Positions 15,813 through 24,758 are shown, counted from the first letter of the stretch. The stretch is 64,000 nt of DNA from JBMNGN01 sp050949865 (GCA_050949865.1 JBMNGN010000001.1:443409-507408), one strand, 5' to 3'. Numbers and translations: made by a program. The notes: generated by a model from the letters alone, not told the origin.

Positions 15813-17138
15813 TTAATAATTTGTCGAAGTTTTAAAATTCATATTGCCGCCCGGTAGTTCAGCCAACATATTATCCATAAATACTCCATAACCGCGCTGG
15901 GGATCATTTAAAAAAACATGGGTTATGGCCCCTACCAACCTGGAGTTTTGTACTATGGGACTACCGCTCATCCCTTGTATAATTCCTCCGGTTAATGTTA
16001 ATAACCTGGGATCAGTCACCCTGATTATCATTCCTTTTCCGTTCTCCCTTTCCGGGTATACTTTCTCAATCTCAATGCTAAATGCTTCAATGGTATCTCC
16101 ATTTACAACCGTGTACATCTCAGCCTGGCCTTCTTTTACCTGATGGGCATAACCCACCTCAATAGTATGGCTGTTAAAGGGACCCCTTACATCACCTTCG
16201 GTCTGGCCAAAGATTCCATAATAAGTGTTCTTGGTAATACTGCCTTTTATCGGACCATTACTATTGAATATCCCGATCTTTTCTCCAGGTTTGCCTGGCC
16301 TGCCTGGTTTTACGCTTTGAATCGAGGCACTGACTACCTGGCCTTTTAATACATCTATACCCTGTTTAGTATCCCCATCTATAATAATATGACCTAATGC
16401 GGCGAATACTTTGGATTGCGGTTCCCAAAAAGTCAATGTTCCAACCCCTACCACCCCGTCCCGCACAAACAGTCCAATTCTGTACCGGCCGGTTTCCCCG
16501 CAATATACTGCCTGTACCGGCAGGGAAATAGTTTGTCCCTTTCTTTTGATTTCCAGTACTATTTCCCTATCCTTATGTTCATCAATTATCATAGCCAGAT
16601 CATTTTCCGAGTTTACAGAGCGGCCATCAACCCTGAAAATCAAATCCCCTATTTCTACCCCGCTATCCCTGGCAGGATACCTCTTTTCTCCCCAGTTATC
16701 AATTACCGGGGCAAATCCCACTACCATAATCCCCCGGGACTGCAGCATGACTCCTATGGAATGACCGCCAACCACCACCCTGCGGTTGGGCACTGATTCA
16801 ATAGCCATGGATTTTAAGGGTATATATCCCCAAAGATTCAGTTTAACATCAACTTTTCCCGGTTTTATTGCTACTATTTCATAACCAGCATCATTTTTAA
16901 TAATGGAAACCGGTGGATCCTGAGGTGAGGCAAATACGCTGGTCGAAAGGCCTGTCACCTTCATATCCAGCTTACTTGCCAGCTGGCTGGGTAAATCGAT
17001 AACAATATGGCTGGATTCACCCACAACCATTCGCTGATAATCCGGTAAGCTGAGCACGGATATAGCCTGGGGAGAAAAAGATATAGCCAGGATAAATGAA
17101 GCTAAGATTAGTCCAAGCAGTGGGCGAAGTTTATTCAA
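15813..17138 (-). CDS. spoIVB: SpoIVB, sporulation S55-family serine peptidase
   Basis: 441 residues. An N-terminal membrane anchor (LLGLILASFILAISFSPQ) is followed by a PDZ domain (GVEIGDLIFRVDGRSVNSENDLAMII, about residues 155-185) and the S55 peptidase domain. The nucleophile Ser lies in GIIQGMSGSPIVQN near residue 410, and the active-site His region in ALGHIIIDGDTKQG near 250. In Bacillus SpoIVB is made in the forespore and signals across the intermembrane space to activate pro-sigma-K processing. The gene starts at a TTG with CAGGAG upstream. It has its own sigma-F-like promoter and may also be read from recN. Confidence 0.95.
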   Translation of the reverse strand: MNKLRPLLGLILASFILAISFSPQAISVLSLPDYQRMVVGESSHIVIDLPSQLASKLDMKVTGLSTSVFASPQDPPVSIIKNDAGYEIVAIKPGKVDVKLNLWGYIPLKSMAIESVPNRRVVVGGHSIGVMLQSRGIMVVGFAPVIDNWGEKRYPARDSGVEIGDLIFRVDGRSVNSENDLAMIIDEHKDREIVLEIKRKGQTISLPVQAVYCGETGRYRIGLFVRDGVVGVGTLTFWEPQSKVFAALGHIIIDGDTKQGIDVLKGQVVSASIQSVKPGRPGKPGEKIGIFNSNGPIKGSITKNTYYGIFGQTEGDVRGPFNSHTIEVGYAHQVKEGQAEMYTVVNGDTIEAFSIEIEKVYPERENGKGMIIRVTDPRLLTLTGGIIQGMSGSPIVQNSRLVGAITHVFLNDPQRGYGVFMDNMLAELPGGNMNFKTSTNY

Positions 17139-17169
17139 AAAAAACTCACTCCTGAAGATTAATTAAGTT

Positions 17170-17200
17170 TAATTTTCCCCGCTCGGAGTTTAAACTATAC
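17170..17200 (-). promoter_or_regulatory. Sigma-F (forespore) promoter of spoIVB
   Basis: Minus strand: GTATA (17196-17200) fits the sigma-F -35 GYWTA. After exactly 16 bases GGGAAAATTA (17170-17179) fits the -10 GGNRANANTW at every specified position. It lies about 30 bases before the start codon, and the forespore assignment agrees with the known site of SpoIVB synthesis. Sigma-G recognition overlaps and cannot be excluded. Confidence 0.7.
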
Positions 17201-17239
17201 TGATCTTCAAAAGTTGAGTTTTTCATAATTTTAAAATTA

Positions 17240-18919
17240 TTACTTGGATGCTCGGGCAAGCATTTCCCTGGCATGCTGCAAGGTAATTTCCGAATAGTCC
17301 TTGCCGCCCATCATTCTAGCTATCTCCTGTACCCGGTTATCATAATCAAGGGCCAATACCTTAACCACCGTCCTGCTGCCCTGAACCTCTTTTTGCACTA
17401 AATAATGGACATCGGCATAACTGCCTATTTGAGGGGCATGGGTTACCAAAATCACCTGGTGGTTATGGGAAAGCTCAGCCAATTTTTTGGCCATGGCAGT
17501 CAATGCAGTTCCACCAACCCCAGTATCGATCTCATCCAGAATTAAGGTGGGTACCTGATAAACATCAGCTAATGCCTTCTTAATAGCCAATACAAACCTT
17601 GATATCTCACCCCCTGATGCAGTCTGGGAAAGCGGCCGCAGCCCTTCCCCAGGATTAGGAGAAAAAAGAAAATCCACTTGCTCTAACCCATAAGGGCCTG
17701 GCTTATCCAGTTTGGATATCTTGACTGAAAAGGTGATGTGGGGCATCTCCATCTGGTTTAGTTCCGCATTCACCTTTTTTTCCAGTTCCCGGGCAGCCTC
17801 ATATCTAATCCTGGTGAGCTGGGAAGCATAATTGAAGTATTCGGTTTTAAGTTTTGCAGCCTCTGCTTCCAGGGCTTCCATTTCAGTTCGCATATTTTCC
17901 AGGGCTTCAAGTTGTTTTGAGGCATTATCCAGGTACATTAAAACCTCACTGAGGTCATTGCCATATTTCTTTTTTAATCTGCCCAATATATAAAGACGCT
18001 CTTCCAGATCATTTAAAACCCCGGGCTCAAAATCAAGCGATTCCTTGAAAGCAGCTAAAGTAGAGGCAACATCTTCTATTGTATAGCTAACCTCTTCTAG
18101 GGCATGAATAACTGAGTCAAACGCCTCATCACCTTTTAGCTTTTGAGCAATCGATAAGGCTTCCGATATTAAGTCATAAGCACTTTTACTAGTTATTCCG
18201 CTGTATAACAGGTTAAGCAGGGTCGCGGTACCTTCGGCCAATAATTGGGCATTCAAAACCCGATTCCTGGTTGATATAAGTTCCTCTTCTTCACCTGGTT
18301 TTATATTAGCCTTCTTAATCTCCTCAATCTGGTATTTAAGCAAATCTATTTTATCCTCCCGGTCCTTTTCCTGATCCTGGATAATAGTTATCCGCTTCTG
18401 GATTCTCTCCAGCCGGTTATAAATATCGCTGATGCTTAACCGTAGTTGATGGGTATCTCCAAAGCCATCAATATATTTAAGATACATATCGGGCCGCAAA
18501 AGAGAAAGTTGATCATGCTGCAAATGCATATCTACCAAATAACCTGCTAGCATCCTGATAGTGGCCACCGGCGTATTTCTCCCGTTAATCCGGGCAACGC
18601 TTCTTCCCCCTGAGGAAAACTCCCGGGTGATAATTACTATATCTTCTTCATCGTCTATTAAGGAATTATCTTTTAAGAAAGCCTTGGCTTCATTATTGTT
18701 TTCGATACTGAAAACAGCCTCAATGATGGTTTTTTTATCCAGGTCCCTAATAAAATCCGCCTTAATCCGGTCACCGGTTATGCATCCCAGGGCATCAATC
18801 AGGATTGATTTCCCCGCTCCGGTTTCTCCGGTTAAAACATTAAGGCCGGACTGAAAATCGATGCGCAATTCTTCAATTAATATAAAATTCCTGATATAGA
18901 TTTCCCGCAGCATTGGCAT
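17240..18919 (-). CDS. recN: RecN, DNA double-strand break repair SMC-like ATPase
   Basis: A 559-residue SMC-family protein. The N-terminal half-ATPase has Walker A GETGAGKSILIDAL. Long coiled-coil arms follow (RLERIQKRITIIQDQEKDRE... and TEMEALEAEAAKL). The C-terminal half has the ABC signature TASGGEISRFVLAIK and Walker B PTLILDEIDTGVGG. RecN acts in recombinational repair of double-strand breaks. It follows argR by about 60 bases in the conserved order argR-recN-spoIVB-spo0A. A 10-bp hairpin sits between a strong Shine-Dalgarno and the ATG. Confidence 0.95.
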   Translation of the reverse strand: MPMLREIYIRNFILIEELRIDFQSGLNVLTGETGAGKSILIDALGCITGDRIKADFIRDLDKKTIIEAVFSIENNNEAKAFLKDNSLIDDEEDIVIITREFSSGGRSVARINGRNTPVATIRMLAGYLVDMHLQHDQLSLLRPDMYLKYIDGFGDTHQLRLSISDIYNRLERIQKRITIIQDQEKDREDKIDLLKYQIEEIKKANIKPGEEEELISTRNRVLNAQLLAEGTATLLNLLYSGITSKSAYDLISEALSIAQKLKGDEAFDSVIHALEEVSYTIEDVASTLAAFKESLDFEPGVLNDLEERLYILGRLKKKYGNDLSEVLMYLDNASKQLEALENMRTEMEALEAEAAKLKTEYFNYASQLTRIRYEAARELEKKVNAELNQMEMPHITFSVKISKLDKPGPYGLEQVDFLFSPNPGEGLRPLSQTASGGEISRFVLAIKKALADVYQVPTLILDEIDTGVGGTALTAMAKKLAELSHNHQVILVTHAPQIGSYADVHYLVQKEVQGSRTVVKVLALDYDNRVQEIARMMGGKDYSEITLQHAREMLARASK

Positions 18920-18944
18920 GAGTCAGAAGACGGTTCTTTGACTC
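18920..18944 (-). promoter_or_regulatory. Hairpin between the recN ribosome-binding site and start codon
   Basis: On the minus strand GAGTCAAAGA-ACCG-TCTT-C-TGACTC forms a 10-bp stem with one bulged C. The GGAGGTGGAG ribosome-binding site ends just upstream and the recN ATG begins the base after the hairpin. Folding would bring the two to a usable distance; without folding they are nearly 30 bases apart. Confidence 0.6.
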
Positions 18945-18981
18945 ACTCCACCTCCATGGTCATTAATTCACAAGGATTCCA

Positions 18982-19434
18982 TTAAGATGAGAGCAGTTCA
19001 GTAAACTCATCAATAACTTTCTTGACTGCATTTTTCGGCTTTATGGCTACGAAGATAGTATCGTCACCAGCCACCGTTCCCAGGATTTCGTTCCGGTTAG
19101 TGGAATCGATTACTGAGGCCACCGATTGAGCAGCACCTGGGAGGGTCTTGACTACAATCAGGTTTTCGCTGGAATCTATACCGATGACCGAATCCTGAAA
19201 TATCCGCTTCAACCGTTCAGAGGCTCCGGAAATGTTCTGGTTTTCAGGATGAGCATATCGATAACCCCCGCTTTCAGGGATCTTTACCAACTGCAGTTCC
19301 TTAATATCCCGGGATACCGTAGCTTGGGTAACATTGAATCCATGGCTGCGCAGGGCTTGGCACAGTTCTTCCTGGGTTGTGATCCGCTGGTTGGAAATAA
19401 TATTAATTATTTCGATTTGCCGCCTGGTTTTCAC
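18982..19434 (-). CDS. argR: ArgR, arginine repressor
   Basis: A 150-residue protein matching ArgR/AhrC. The N-terminal winged helix includes RRQIEIINIISNQRITTQEELCQALRSHGFNVTQATVSRDIKELQLVK. The C-terminal arginine-binding hexamerisation domain has LPGAAQSVASVIDS and EILGTVAGDDTIFVAIK, with the GDDT motif that binds arginine. GTG start with AAGGAG 7 bases upstream. It overlaps the preceding methylase gene by 4 bases. Its position before recN is conserved in Firmicutes and may reflect operon ancestry rather than arginine genes nearby. Confidence 0.95.
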   Translation of the reverse strand: MKTRRQIEIINIISNQRITTQEELCQALRSHGFNVTQATVSRDIKELQLVKIPESGGYRYAHPENQNISGASERLKRIFQDSVIGIDSSENLIVVKTLPGAAQSVASVIDSTNRNEILGTVAGDDTIFVAIKPKNAVKKVIDEFTELLSS

Positions 19435-20012
19435 TGGAATTCTCCTTTTTTATAGATAACCATTAACCGGGGAGGGTTATTGATCTGGTTAATAAAACAT
19501 ACTTCACTTATTTCAAATTTAACCTGGGGTAAACAGGTCAGATGGTTTCTAATTATTTCAACTTCCTGTTTCCCTCCTGGATGGCCAGGATAAAGGACTA
19601 TAGTTATTATTCCCCCCGTGGTCATAATTCGGTTTATAGCATCTAGAGCTTGTACAACCTTGATAGGATCAGTTTTGATACTATGATCCCCTCCCGGTAA
19701 GTAGCCTAGATTAAACATGCAGAAACGTGGTTTTCCTTCTACATATAAATCTATCTTACTATGACAATCATTTATGAACACTATTCTTTCTTCCAGGCTG
19801 TCCTGCCTTAGAAGTGCGCGAGACCTTTCAATCGCCTCGGGCTGGATATCAAAAGCATATACCTTGCCTTTCTGCCCTACCAATCGGGCAAGTAATAAAG
19901 TATCATGCCCGTTGCCACAAGTAGCATCAACGGCAATATCGCCGGGTTGAATAACCTCCTGGGCCAATCTTCTAGCTATAGTGACAGAATTGACCAAAAA
20001 ACCTTTATCCAT
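19431..20012 (-). CDS. Class I SAM-dependent methyltransferase (YtqB-like rRNA methylase)
   Basis: About 193 residues. The SAM-binding motif VDATCGNGHDTLLLARLVG (about residue 35) is followed by VYAFDIQPEAIERSRALL and a conserved FNLGYLPGGDHSI segment, which is specific to the YtqB/MraW-like 'rRNA methylase' family. The C-terminus GGIITIVLYPGHPGGKQEVEII also matches. The substrate is unproven. It lies between nadK (overlapping by 8 bases with the start chosen here) and argR (4-base overlap), so it is translationally coupled to both. I start at the ATG at 20012. Confidence 0.85.
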   Translation of the reverse strand: MDKGFLVNSVTIARRLAQEVIQPGDIAVDATCGNGHDTLLLARLVGQKGKVYAFDIQPEAIERSRALLRQDSLEERIVFINDCHSKIDLYVEGKPRFCMFNLGYLPGGDHSIKTDPIKVVQALDAINRIMTTGGIITIVLYPGHPGGKQEVEIIRNHLTCLPQVKFEISEVCFINQINNPPRLMVIYKKGEFQ

Positions 20013-20817
20013 TGAAATAACTCTCAATCCGTCTTAACCTGGTTTCAAAAGTTTCAAAATAAGGCTTTTTCTTAAGATCAGCCAGTCTTAATGTATAAGG
20101 GGATTTTTTAATCTCAATGGTAGAACCCTTATTCAGATCTATTTTAACCTGACCGTCAAAACACAGCATGCCATCATCCCTTGGGATCAGCCGCAGAATT
20201 CTTCCGGGGCCAACCACCAGCGGTCTCCTGCTTATATTATGGCAGGCAATGGGAGTAATAAACAGGGCTTCCAGCCCTGGATCACTTATCGGCCCGCCCG
20301 CAGATAACGAGTAAGCGGTGGAACCGGTAGGGGTAGCCACAATGAGTCCATCCCCCCGGTACGTACCCAGGCTGGAACCATTAACCTCCAGGCTTATGCT
20401 AATCATTCGCATTGAATCTGATTTTACGGCTACCTCATTTATGCAGGTCTCTTTAAATAACACCCGCTGGTTATATTCAAAAACAGTGGACTCGAGGAGC
20501 ATTCTTTCTTCAATAAAATAATTTTGCTGAATCAGCCTTTCTATATATAGATCAATTTCTCCCGCTTCAATATTCGATAAAAAGCCTACTGTACCCATAT
20601 TGATACCCAGTAAGGGAATCCCCTGCATCCCATATTGCCGGGCAGCCCGAATAATCGTACCATCCCCGCCCAGTACTAAGATTAGATTAGGGGCACCAGT
20701 AAGCTTTTGGTTTTCCTCAACCACTTCCACCCCATAATGTTGAAGCTTCTTTAAAATGCTTTCTGCAACATGCCTAACATCATACTTCGCTTCATTCCTG
20801 ATCAGTACTATTTTCAA
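20005..20817 (-). CDS. nadK: NAD kinase
   Basis: About 270 residues. The diagnostic motif LGGDGTIIRAARQY (GGDG, about residue 54) binds the nucleotide and metal, and the NEVAVKSDSMRMISISLEVNG and DGLIVATPTGSTAYSLSAGGPI motifs complete the ATP-NAD kinase signature. It phosphorylates NAD to NADP in the cytoplasm. The likely start is the TTG at 20817, just past the tlyA stop and following GGGGG; an in-frame TTG at 20835 would overlap tlyA. Its place in tlyA-nadK-methylase-argR-recN is conserved in Clostridia. Confidence 0.92.
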   Translation of the reverse strand: MKIVLIRNEAKYDVRHVAESILKKLQHYGVEVVEENQKLTGAPNLILVLGGDGTIIRAARQYGMQGIPLLGINMGTVGFLSNIEAGEIDLYIERLIQQNYFIEERMLLESTVFEYNQRVLFKETCINEVAVKSDSMRMISISLEVNGSSLGTYRGDGLIVATPTGSTAYSLSAGGPISDPGLEALFITPIACHNISRRPLVVGPGRILRLIPRDDGMLCFDGQVKIDLNKGSTIEIKKSPYTLRLADLKKKPYFETFETRLRRIESYFNG

Positions 20818-20818
20818 G

Positions 20819-21631
20819 TTATTTTTTACCCCCAAGTTCCCTGTGGGCCATTTTAACCACGTTTAAAATTAAATCTTCCATATGGCGGGCAAATGCAGCT
20901 GATTTGGCAAGAATGAGTAAAAACTCTATATTACCCTTAGGTCCGGTTATTGGTGAATAAGTAATGTCAGTACAATAAAGTCCTGCTTTCCTGGCCGATT
21001 CAATACAGCTACCCAATACCTCCCGGTGTACCGAAGGATCTCTAACTACCCCATTTTTACCGATCAAACCTCTTCCGGCCTCAAATTGCGGCTTAACCAG
21101 GCAGATTACTTTCCCATCCTCTTTTAGTAAACCTTCTGCTACAGGAAAAACCTTGGCGGTAGAAATAAATGAGACATCAATGGTTATGATGTCTACTCTT
21201 TCACCCAGATCGTTTAGTGACAGGTAACGGATATTGGTTCTTTCCAGGTTTACTACCCTTTTATCATTCCTAAGAGACCAGTCCAATTGGCCATATCCAA
21301 CATCCACTGCGTATACTTTACGGGCTCCATGTTTCAGGGCGCAGTCGGTAAACCCTCCAGTAGAAGCACCTATATCTAAGACAATTTTGTCCTGGAATTC
21401 CACAGCAAAAGCTTTTATTGCTTGTTCCAGCTTAAGCCCGCCCCTGCTTACGTATTTGGGGATACAGCTGGTAATGGTTATCTCCGCGTCATCACTGACC
21501 TGGGTTCCGGGTTTAGTAATGGTTACCCCGTTTACTGTCACTTCCCCGGCCAATATCATTGCCCGGGCCTTTTCCCGTGAACCGGTCAGGCCTTTCTGGC
21601 TTATTAGAGTGTCCAGCCTAGTTTTGACCAA
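20819..21631 (-). CDS. tlyA: TlyA family rRNA 2'-O-methyltransferase
   Basis: 270 residues. An N-terminal S4 RNA-binding domain (LDTLISQKGLTGSREKARAMILAGEVTVNG) is followed by an FtsJ-like methyltransferase domain with VLDIGASTGGFTDCALKHGA and VDVGYGQLDW. This two-domain layout is specific to TlyA, which methylates 16S and 23S rRNA at a ribose 2'-OH. The start is TTG (21631) after GGGGG and overlaps the dxs stop by 14 bases. Confidence in the domain architecture is high; the exact target nucleotide is not determinable. Confidence 0.92.
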   Translation of the reverse strand: MVKTRLDTLISQKGLTGSREKARAMILAGEVTVNGVTITKPGTQVSDDAEITITSCIPKYVSRGGLKLEQAIKAFAVEFQDKIVLDIGASTGGFTDCALKHGARKVYAVDVGYGQLDWSLRNDKRVVNLERTNIRYLSLNDLGERVDIITIDVSFISTAKVFPVAEGLLKEDGKVICLVKPQFEAGRGLIGKNGVVRDPSVHREVLGSCIESARKAGLYCTDITYSPITGPKGNIEFLLILAKSAAFARHMEDLILNVVKMAHRELGGKK

Positions 21632-23534
21632 ATCTAATTAACCCCCATAAATTATCTTTCTTAAGCAGGTCCGGCCACCTGTTGATAATCCTTTCAGCCA
21701 CAGACTCAGCATCCATATCCAAGTAATGGAACAATATATCCGCTTTGCCATGTTCAATAAATTCATCAGGTATACCTATGCGCAAGACCTCATTATTAAT
21801 GGCATTGTCTGCTAACAACTCTAATACTGCGCCCCCAAATCCGCCTTCCAGGCAATTATCTTCAATGGTAACCAGCCTTTTAAAACGTTGGCCGGCTGAT
21901 ACTATTGCATCCCTGTCCAATGGTTTAATGAAACGGGCATCAATGAGCTCTGCGGATACATCTTTTTCGGTTAAAAGAGCGGCTGCCTCCTTGGCTATCA
22001 TCACCCCTCTGCCCACGGCAATAATTGCCAGATCCTTCCCCCTATTTATGGTCCGCGATTGGCCCAGGGGGATTATCTGCCGTTGGCCGGTTATCCCCTT
22101 TCCTTCCCCGACACCTTTCGGATACCGTATAGCTATTGGTCTGTCCATAGCCAGAGCAGTTTCCATCATATCCAAAAACTGGTCTTCATCAGCTGGAGCC
22201 ATAATGACGAGATTAGGAACAGCCCTCAGGAAGGCAAGATCGAAAACTCCGTGGTGGGTTGGGCCGTCTTCACCCACCAGGCCTGCTCGATCAATAGCAA
22301 ATATGACCGGCAGGTTTTGTAAGGCAACATCATGAATAATTTGGTCATAGGCCCGCTGCAGAAAGGTAGAATAGATAGCAACTACTGGCTTAAGACCCTG
22401 TTTGGCCATCCCGGCTGCCATGGTCACCGCATGCTGCTCGCATATACCTACATCAAAAAACCGTTCAGGAAGGGTATGAGCAAATTCTTTCAAACCAGTG
22501 CCGTTAGTCATTGCGGCAGTAATGGCAACTATCCTTTCATCTTCCTGAGCCTTTTTTACCATGTATTCACCGAATATCTCGGTATAAGTTTTGAAGGCCT
22601 TCTTTCTCTGGTTTCCGGTGTTAACATCAAAGGGTCCTACGCCATGAAAAAGGTCGGGGTTTTTCCGGGCCGGCTCATATCCCCGTCCTTTTTCGGTAAT
22701 AGTATGAATAAGGACCGGGCCTTTCATTTTCCTGGCATTGGCCAAAACCCGGATAAGCTGATCCAGATCATGGCCGTTAACTGGTCCGATGTAAGTAAAC
22801 CCCAGTTCTTCAAATAACACTCCCGGGACCATTAAGTATTTTACGGTGTCCTTAAACTTACCTGCGGCTTTAGCAATGTTTTTCCCTATCCCGGGTATCT
22901 TGTTAAGGACCTGTTCTATTTCCTCTTTGGTTCTAGAATAGGAAGGATCCGTCCGCAGCCGGTTCAAATACTGGGACATGGCTCCCACATTTTTGGAAAT
23001 GGACATTTCATTATCGTTCAAAACAACGATTAGGTCACGCCCTTCATGTCCGGCATGGTTAAGTGCTTCATAGGCCATACCGCCAGTAAGGGCGCCGTCT
23101 CCTATAACGGCAATAATGGAAAATTTCTGGCCGGAAATGTCCCGGGCCAGGGCCATGCCAAGGGCGGCAGAAATTGAAGTGCTGCTGTGGCCGGTATTAA
23201 AGGCGTCGTGAATTGATTCCCAGGACTTGGGAAACCCGCTGATTCCTCCAAATTGGCGCAAAGACATCATTTGGCCCCGTCGACCGGTAAGAATCTTATG
23301 TACATAGCTTTGATGGCCTACATCCCATATTATTTTATCTTCCGGGGAATTGAATACATAATGTAAGGCTATTGTAAGTTCAACTACTCCAAGATTGGCA
23401 GCCAAATGCCCCCCGCACTCAGAAACGCTTTTAATCAAACTTTGCCGTATCTCAACCGCCAGGTCATTCATCTCCGTTAGGGTAAGCTTTTTTAAATCCT
23501 GCGGTGTATTGATTGATTCTAAAAAATTAATCAT
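21618..23534 (-). CDS. dxs: 1-deoxy-D-xylulose-5-phosphate synthase
   Basis: About 638 residues, full length for DXS. The thiamin-diphosphate motif VIGDGALTGGMAYEALNHAGH...NDNEMSIS (about residues 145-175) and the transketolase C-terminal motifs CEQHAVTMAAGMAKQGLKP and DRAGLVGEDGPTHHGVFD are all present. It condenses pyruvate and glyceraldehyde-3-phosphate, the first step of the MEP isoprenoid pathway. ispA lies 1.2 kb upstream in the same direction, separated by oapA and OLE RNA. The start follows the oapA stop immediately. Confidence 0.97.
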   Translation of the reverse strand: MINFLESINTPQDLKKLTLTEMNDLAVEIRQSLIKSVSECGGHLAANLGVVELTIALHYVFNSPEDKIIWDVGHQSYVHKILTGRRGQMMSLRQFGGISGFPKSWESIHDAFNTGHSSTSISAALGMALARDISGQKFSIIAVIGDGALTGGMAYEALNHAGHEGRDLIVVLNDNEMSISKNVGAMSQYLNRLRTDPSYSRTKEEIEQVLNKIPGIGKNIAKAAGKFKDTVKYLMVPGVLFEELGFTYIGPVNGHDLDQLIRVLANARKMKGPVLIHTITEKGRGYEPARKNPDLFHGVGPFDVNTGNQRKKAFKTYTEIFGEYMVKKAQEDERIVAITAAMTNGTGLKEFAHTLPERFFDVGICEQHAVTMAAGMAKQGLKPVVAIYSTFLQRAYDQIIHDVALQNLPVIFAIDRAGLVGEDGPTHHGVFDLAFLRAVPNLVIMAPADEDQFLDMMETALAMDRPIAIRYPKGVGEGKGITGQRQIIPLGQSRTINRGKDLAIIAVGRGVMIAKEAAALLTEKDVSAELIDARFIKPLDRDAIVSAGQRFKRLVTIEDNCLEGGFGGAVLELLADNAINNEVLRIGIPDEFIEHGKADILFHYLDMDAESVAERIINRWPDLLKKDNLWGLIRFGQN

Positions 23535-23536
23535 AA

Positions 23537-24109
23537 TCACCTTCTGTTATTAAACAGCGATTTTCCACTAATTCTTTCAAAATATTCTAGCACTTTCGCT
23601 ACTGCAAATACTATATGATTGGCATTTTTAATAGCCATGGTTTTGCCAATGGCCTTGCCGCCCACAGTGATAGCTGCAATCATACTAGTCATTACCGCCC
23701 CGCATAGCACGATGTCCACAAATTGTAATTCCCTGGCCAGGTTTAATACAATTCCGGCTCCTATGGCACCACTGAGGGTCCCGGCAATATCGCCTATTAC
23801 ATCGTTACAAAAGTTGGCCACCCTGTCGGCATTGCGGATCAAGTTTACAGCTTGCCGAGCTCCAAAGATCTTTTTAGCTGCCCGGGCATTAAAGGGTGAA
23901 ACCTCTCCAGCCGTGGCTGCTGTACCTATTACATCAAAAAATATCCCCAAAAAAATGATTATTAATAATAAAATAATAGCCACTATCACATTATTAACCG
24001 CCTCGACTAGGGCTTGGGAACCAAGGCTGACCGTCAGGGCAATAAAAAATGTAAAAAAGGCTACTATTAATCCGGATATTAAGTTGCTGCTTTTAATATA
24101 GCCGCGCAA
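23537..24109 (-). CDS. oapA: OapA, membrane protein partner of OLE RNA
   Basis: 190 residues with about four hydrophobic segments: GLIVAFFTFFIALTVSLG, IVAIILLLIIIFLGIFFDVIG, a segment near VIGDIAGTLSGAIGAGIV, and VDIVLCGAVMTSMIAAITVG. A basic stretch RAAKKIFGARQAVNLIRNADR lies between them. Size, topology and position immediately 3' of a large structured RNA match OapA, which in Bacillus halodurans binds OLE RNA and anchors it to the membrane. The start is TTG at 24109: an in-frame TAA directly precedes it and TCCTGGAGG lies 12 bases upstream. The identification depends on context as much as on sequence. Confidence 0.8.
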   Translation of the reverse strand: MRGYIKSSNLISGLIVAFFTFFIALTVSLGSQALVEAVNNVIVAIILLLIIIFLGIFFDVIGTAATAGEVSPFNARAAKKIFGARQAVNLIRNADRVANFCNDVIGDIAGTLSGAIGAGIVLNLARELQFVDIVLCGAVMTSMIAAITVGGKAIGKTMAIKNANHIVFAVAKVLEYFERISGKSLFNNRR

Positions 24110-24139
24110 TTATTGCTATATCCTCCAGGAAAAAGTACA

Positions 24140-24706
24140 GGCAAAAGGTTGCTCACCGAGTAAACGCTGCGACATAGGTCCAGCAGGTTTTCCCAGCAGG
24201 TCTCCCATTTGTTGCCAGATGGGCGGTTTCCCTTTATGCCTGCTTCATACCGTTACCGGGTTATGAGGCTGGATTGCCACTAAGTACGCACTTTAATCCT
24301 CGATGAACTGTGCCACAACACTCAGTCTAGGAGTTTTCCTCAACAACCCACACCAGATTCTAGCCTCTTTTGCAGTGTACGGTTTCAAAACAGGCAACAA
24401 TATCCTGGCCGGGATATTATTACCTACTAGCGTTTATTCGCCGCCACCACTCAAGGCAGGCTACACTGCACCCAGCTTTCACCAGTATGCAGGTTTTCTT
24501 ACCATCGTGTGATGGTAAGCCTCCGCGAATATGAGGGTCATGCCTGCATGCCATTGCAGATTGCCCCCATATCCTTAACTCCCAGCAAGGACCCCTGACT
24601 GGGCGTCAAAAGCCAATACCAGAAGCTTCATCGATGTGCCCTCAACGGATTTTTAGGCCCGTTTTTGAACCTGATAGGGTTGACTAGAATACTGTAACCT
24701 TTTGCC
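24140..24706 (-). ncRNA. ole: OLE RNA (ornate, large, extremophilic RNA)
   Basis: A 650-base non-coding gap directly upstream of oapA. A perfect 11-bp closing helix joins GGCAAAAGGTT (5' end on the minus strand, 24706-24696) to AACCTTTTGCC (24150-24140), enclosing 567 bases. That is near the usual 600 bases of OLE RNA. Internal helices are visible, for example TTACCATC-ACAC-GATGGTAA and AATATCC...GGATATT. The neighbours dxs, ispA, xseAB, folD, nusB, argR and recN are the genomic setting described for OLE. No frame codes for protein. The mature ends may extend some bases beyond the closing helix. Confidence 0.85.
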
Positions 24707-24758
24707 ATTCCCTTTCACTATGTTATTATATCATTTCACCCATAATTTTTCCAGTTGG

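Noticed and set aside
15832..15838. Perfect 0A box TTCGACA
   Set aside because: It encodes part of SpoIVB (Ser-Thr-Asn end), and a 7-base match is expected often by chance, so I keep it only as a side remark, not a feature.
21745..22335. Plus-strand open frame of 196 codons opposite dxs
   Set aside because: Antisense to conserved transketolase motifs. No recognisable domain.
24303..24512. Small plus-strand ORF in the OLE region
   Set aside because: The region is explained by a structured RNA on the other strand, and the peptide has no start signal.
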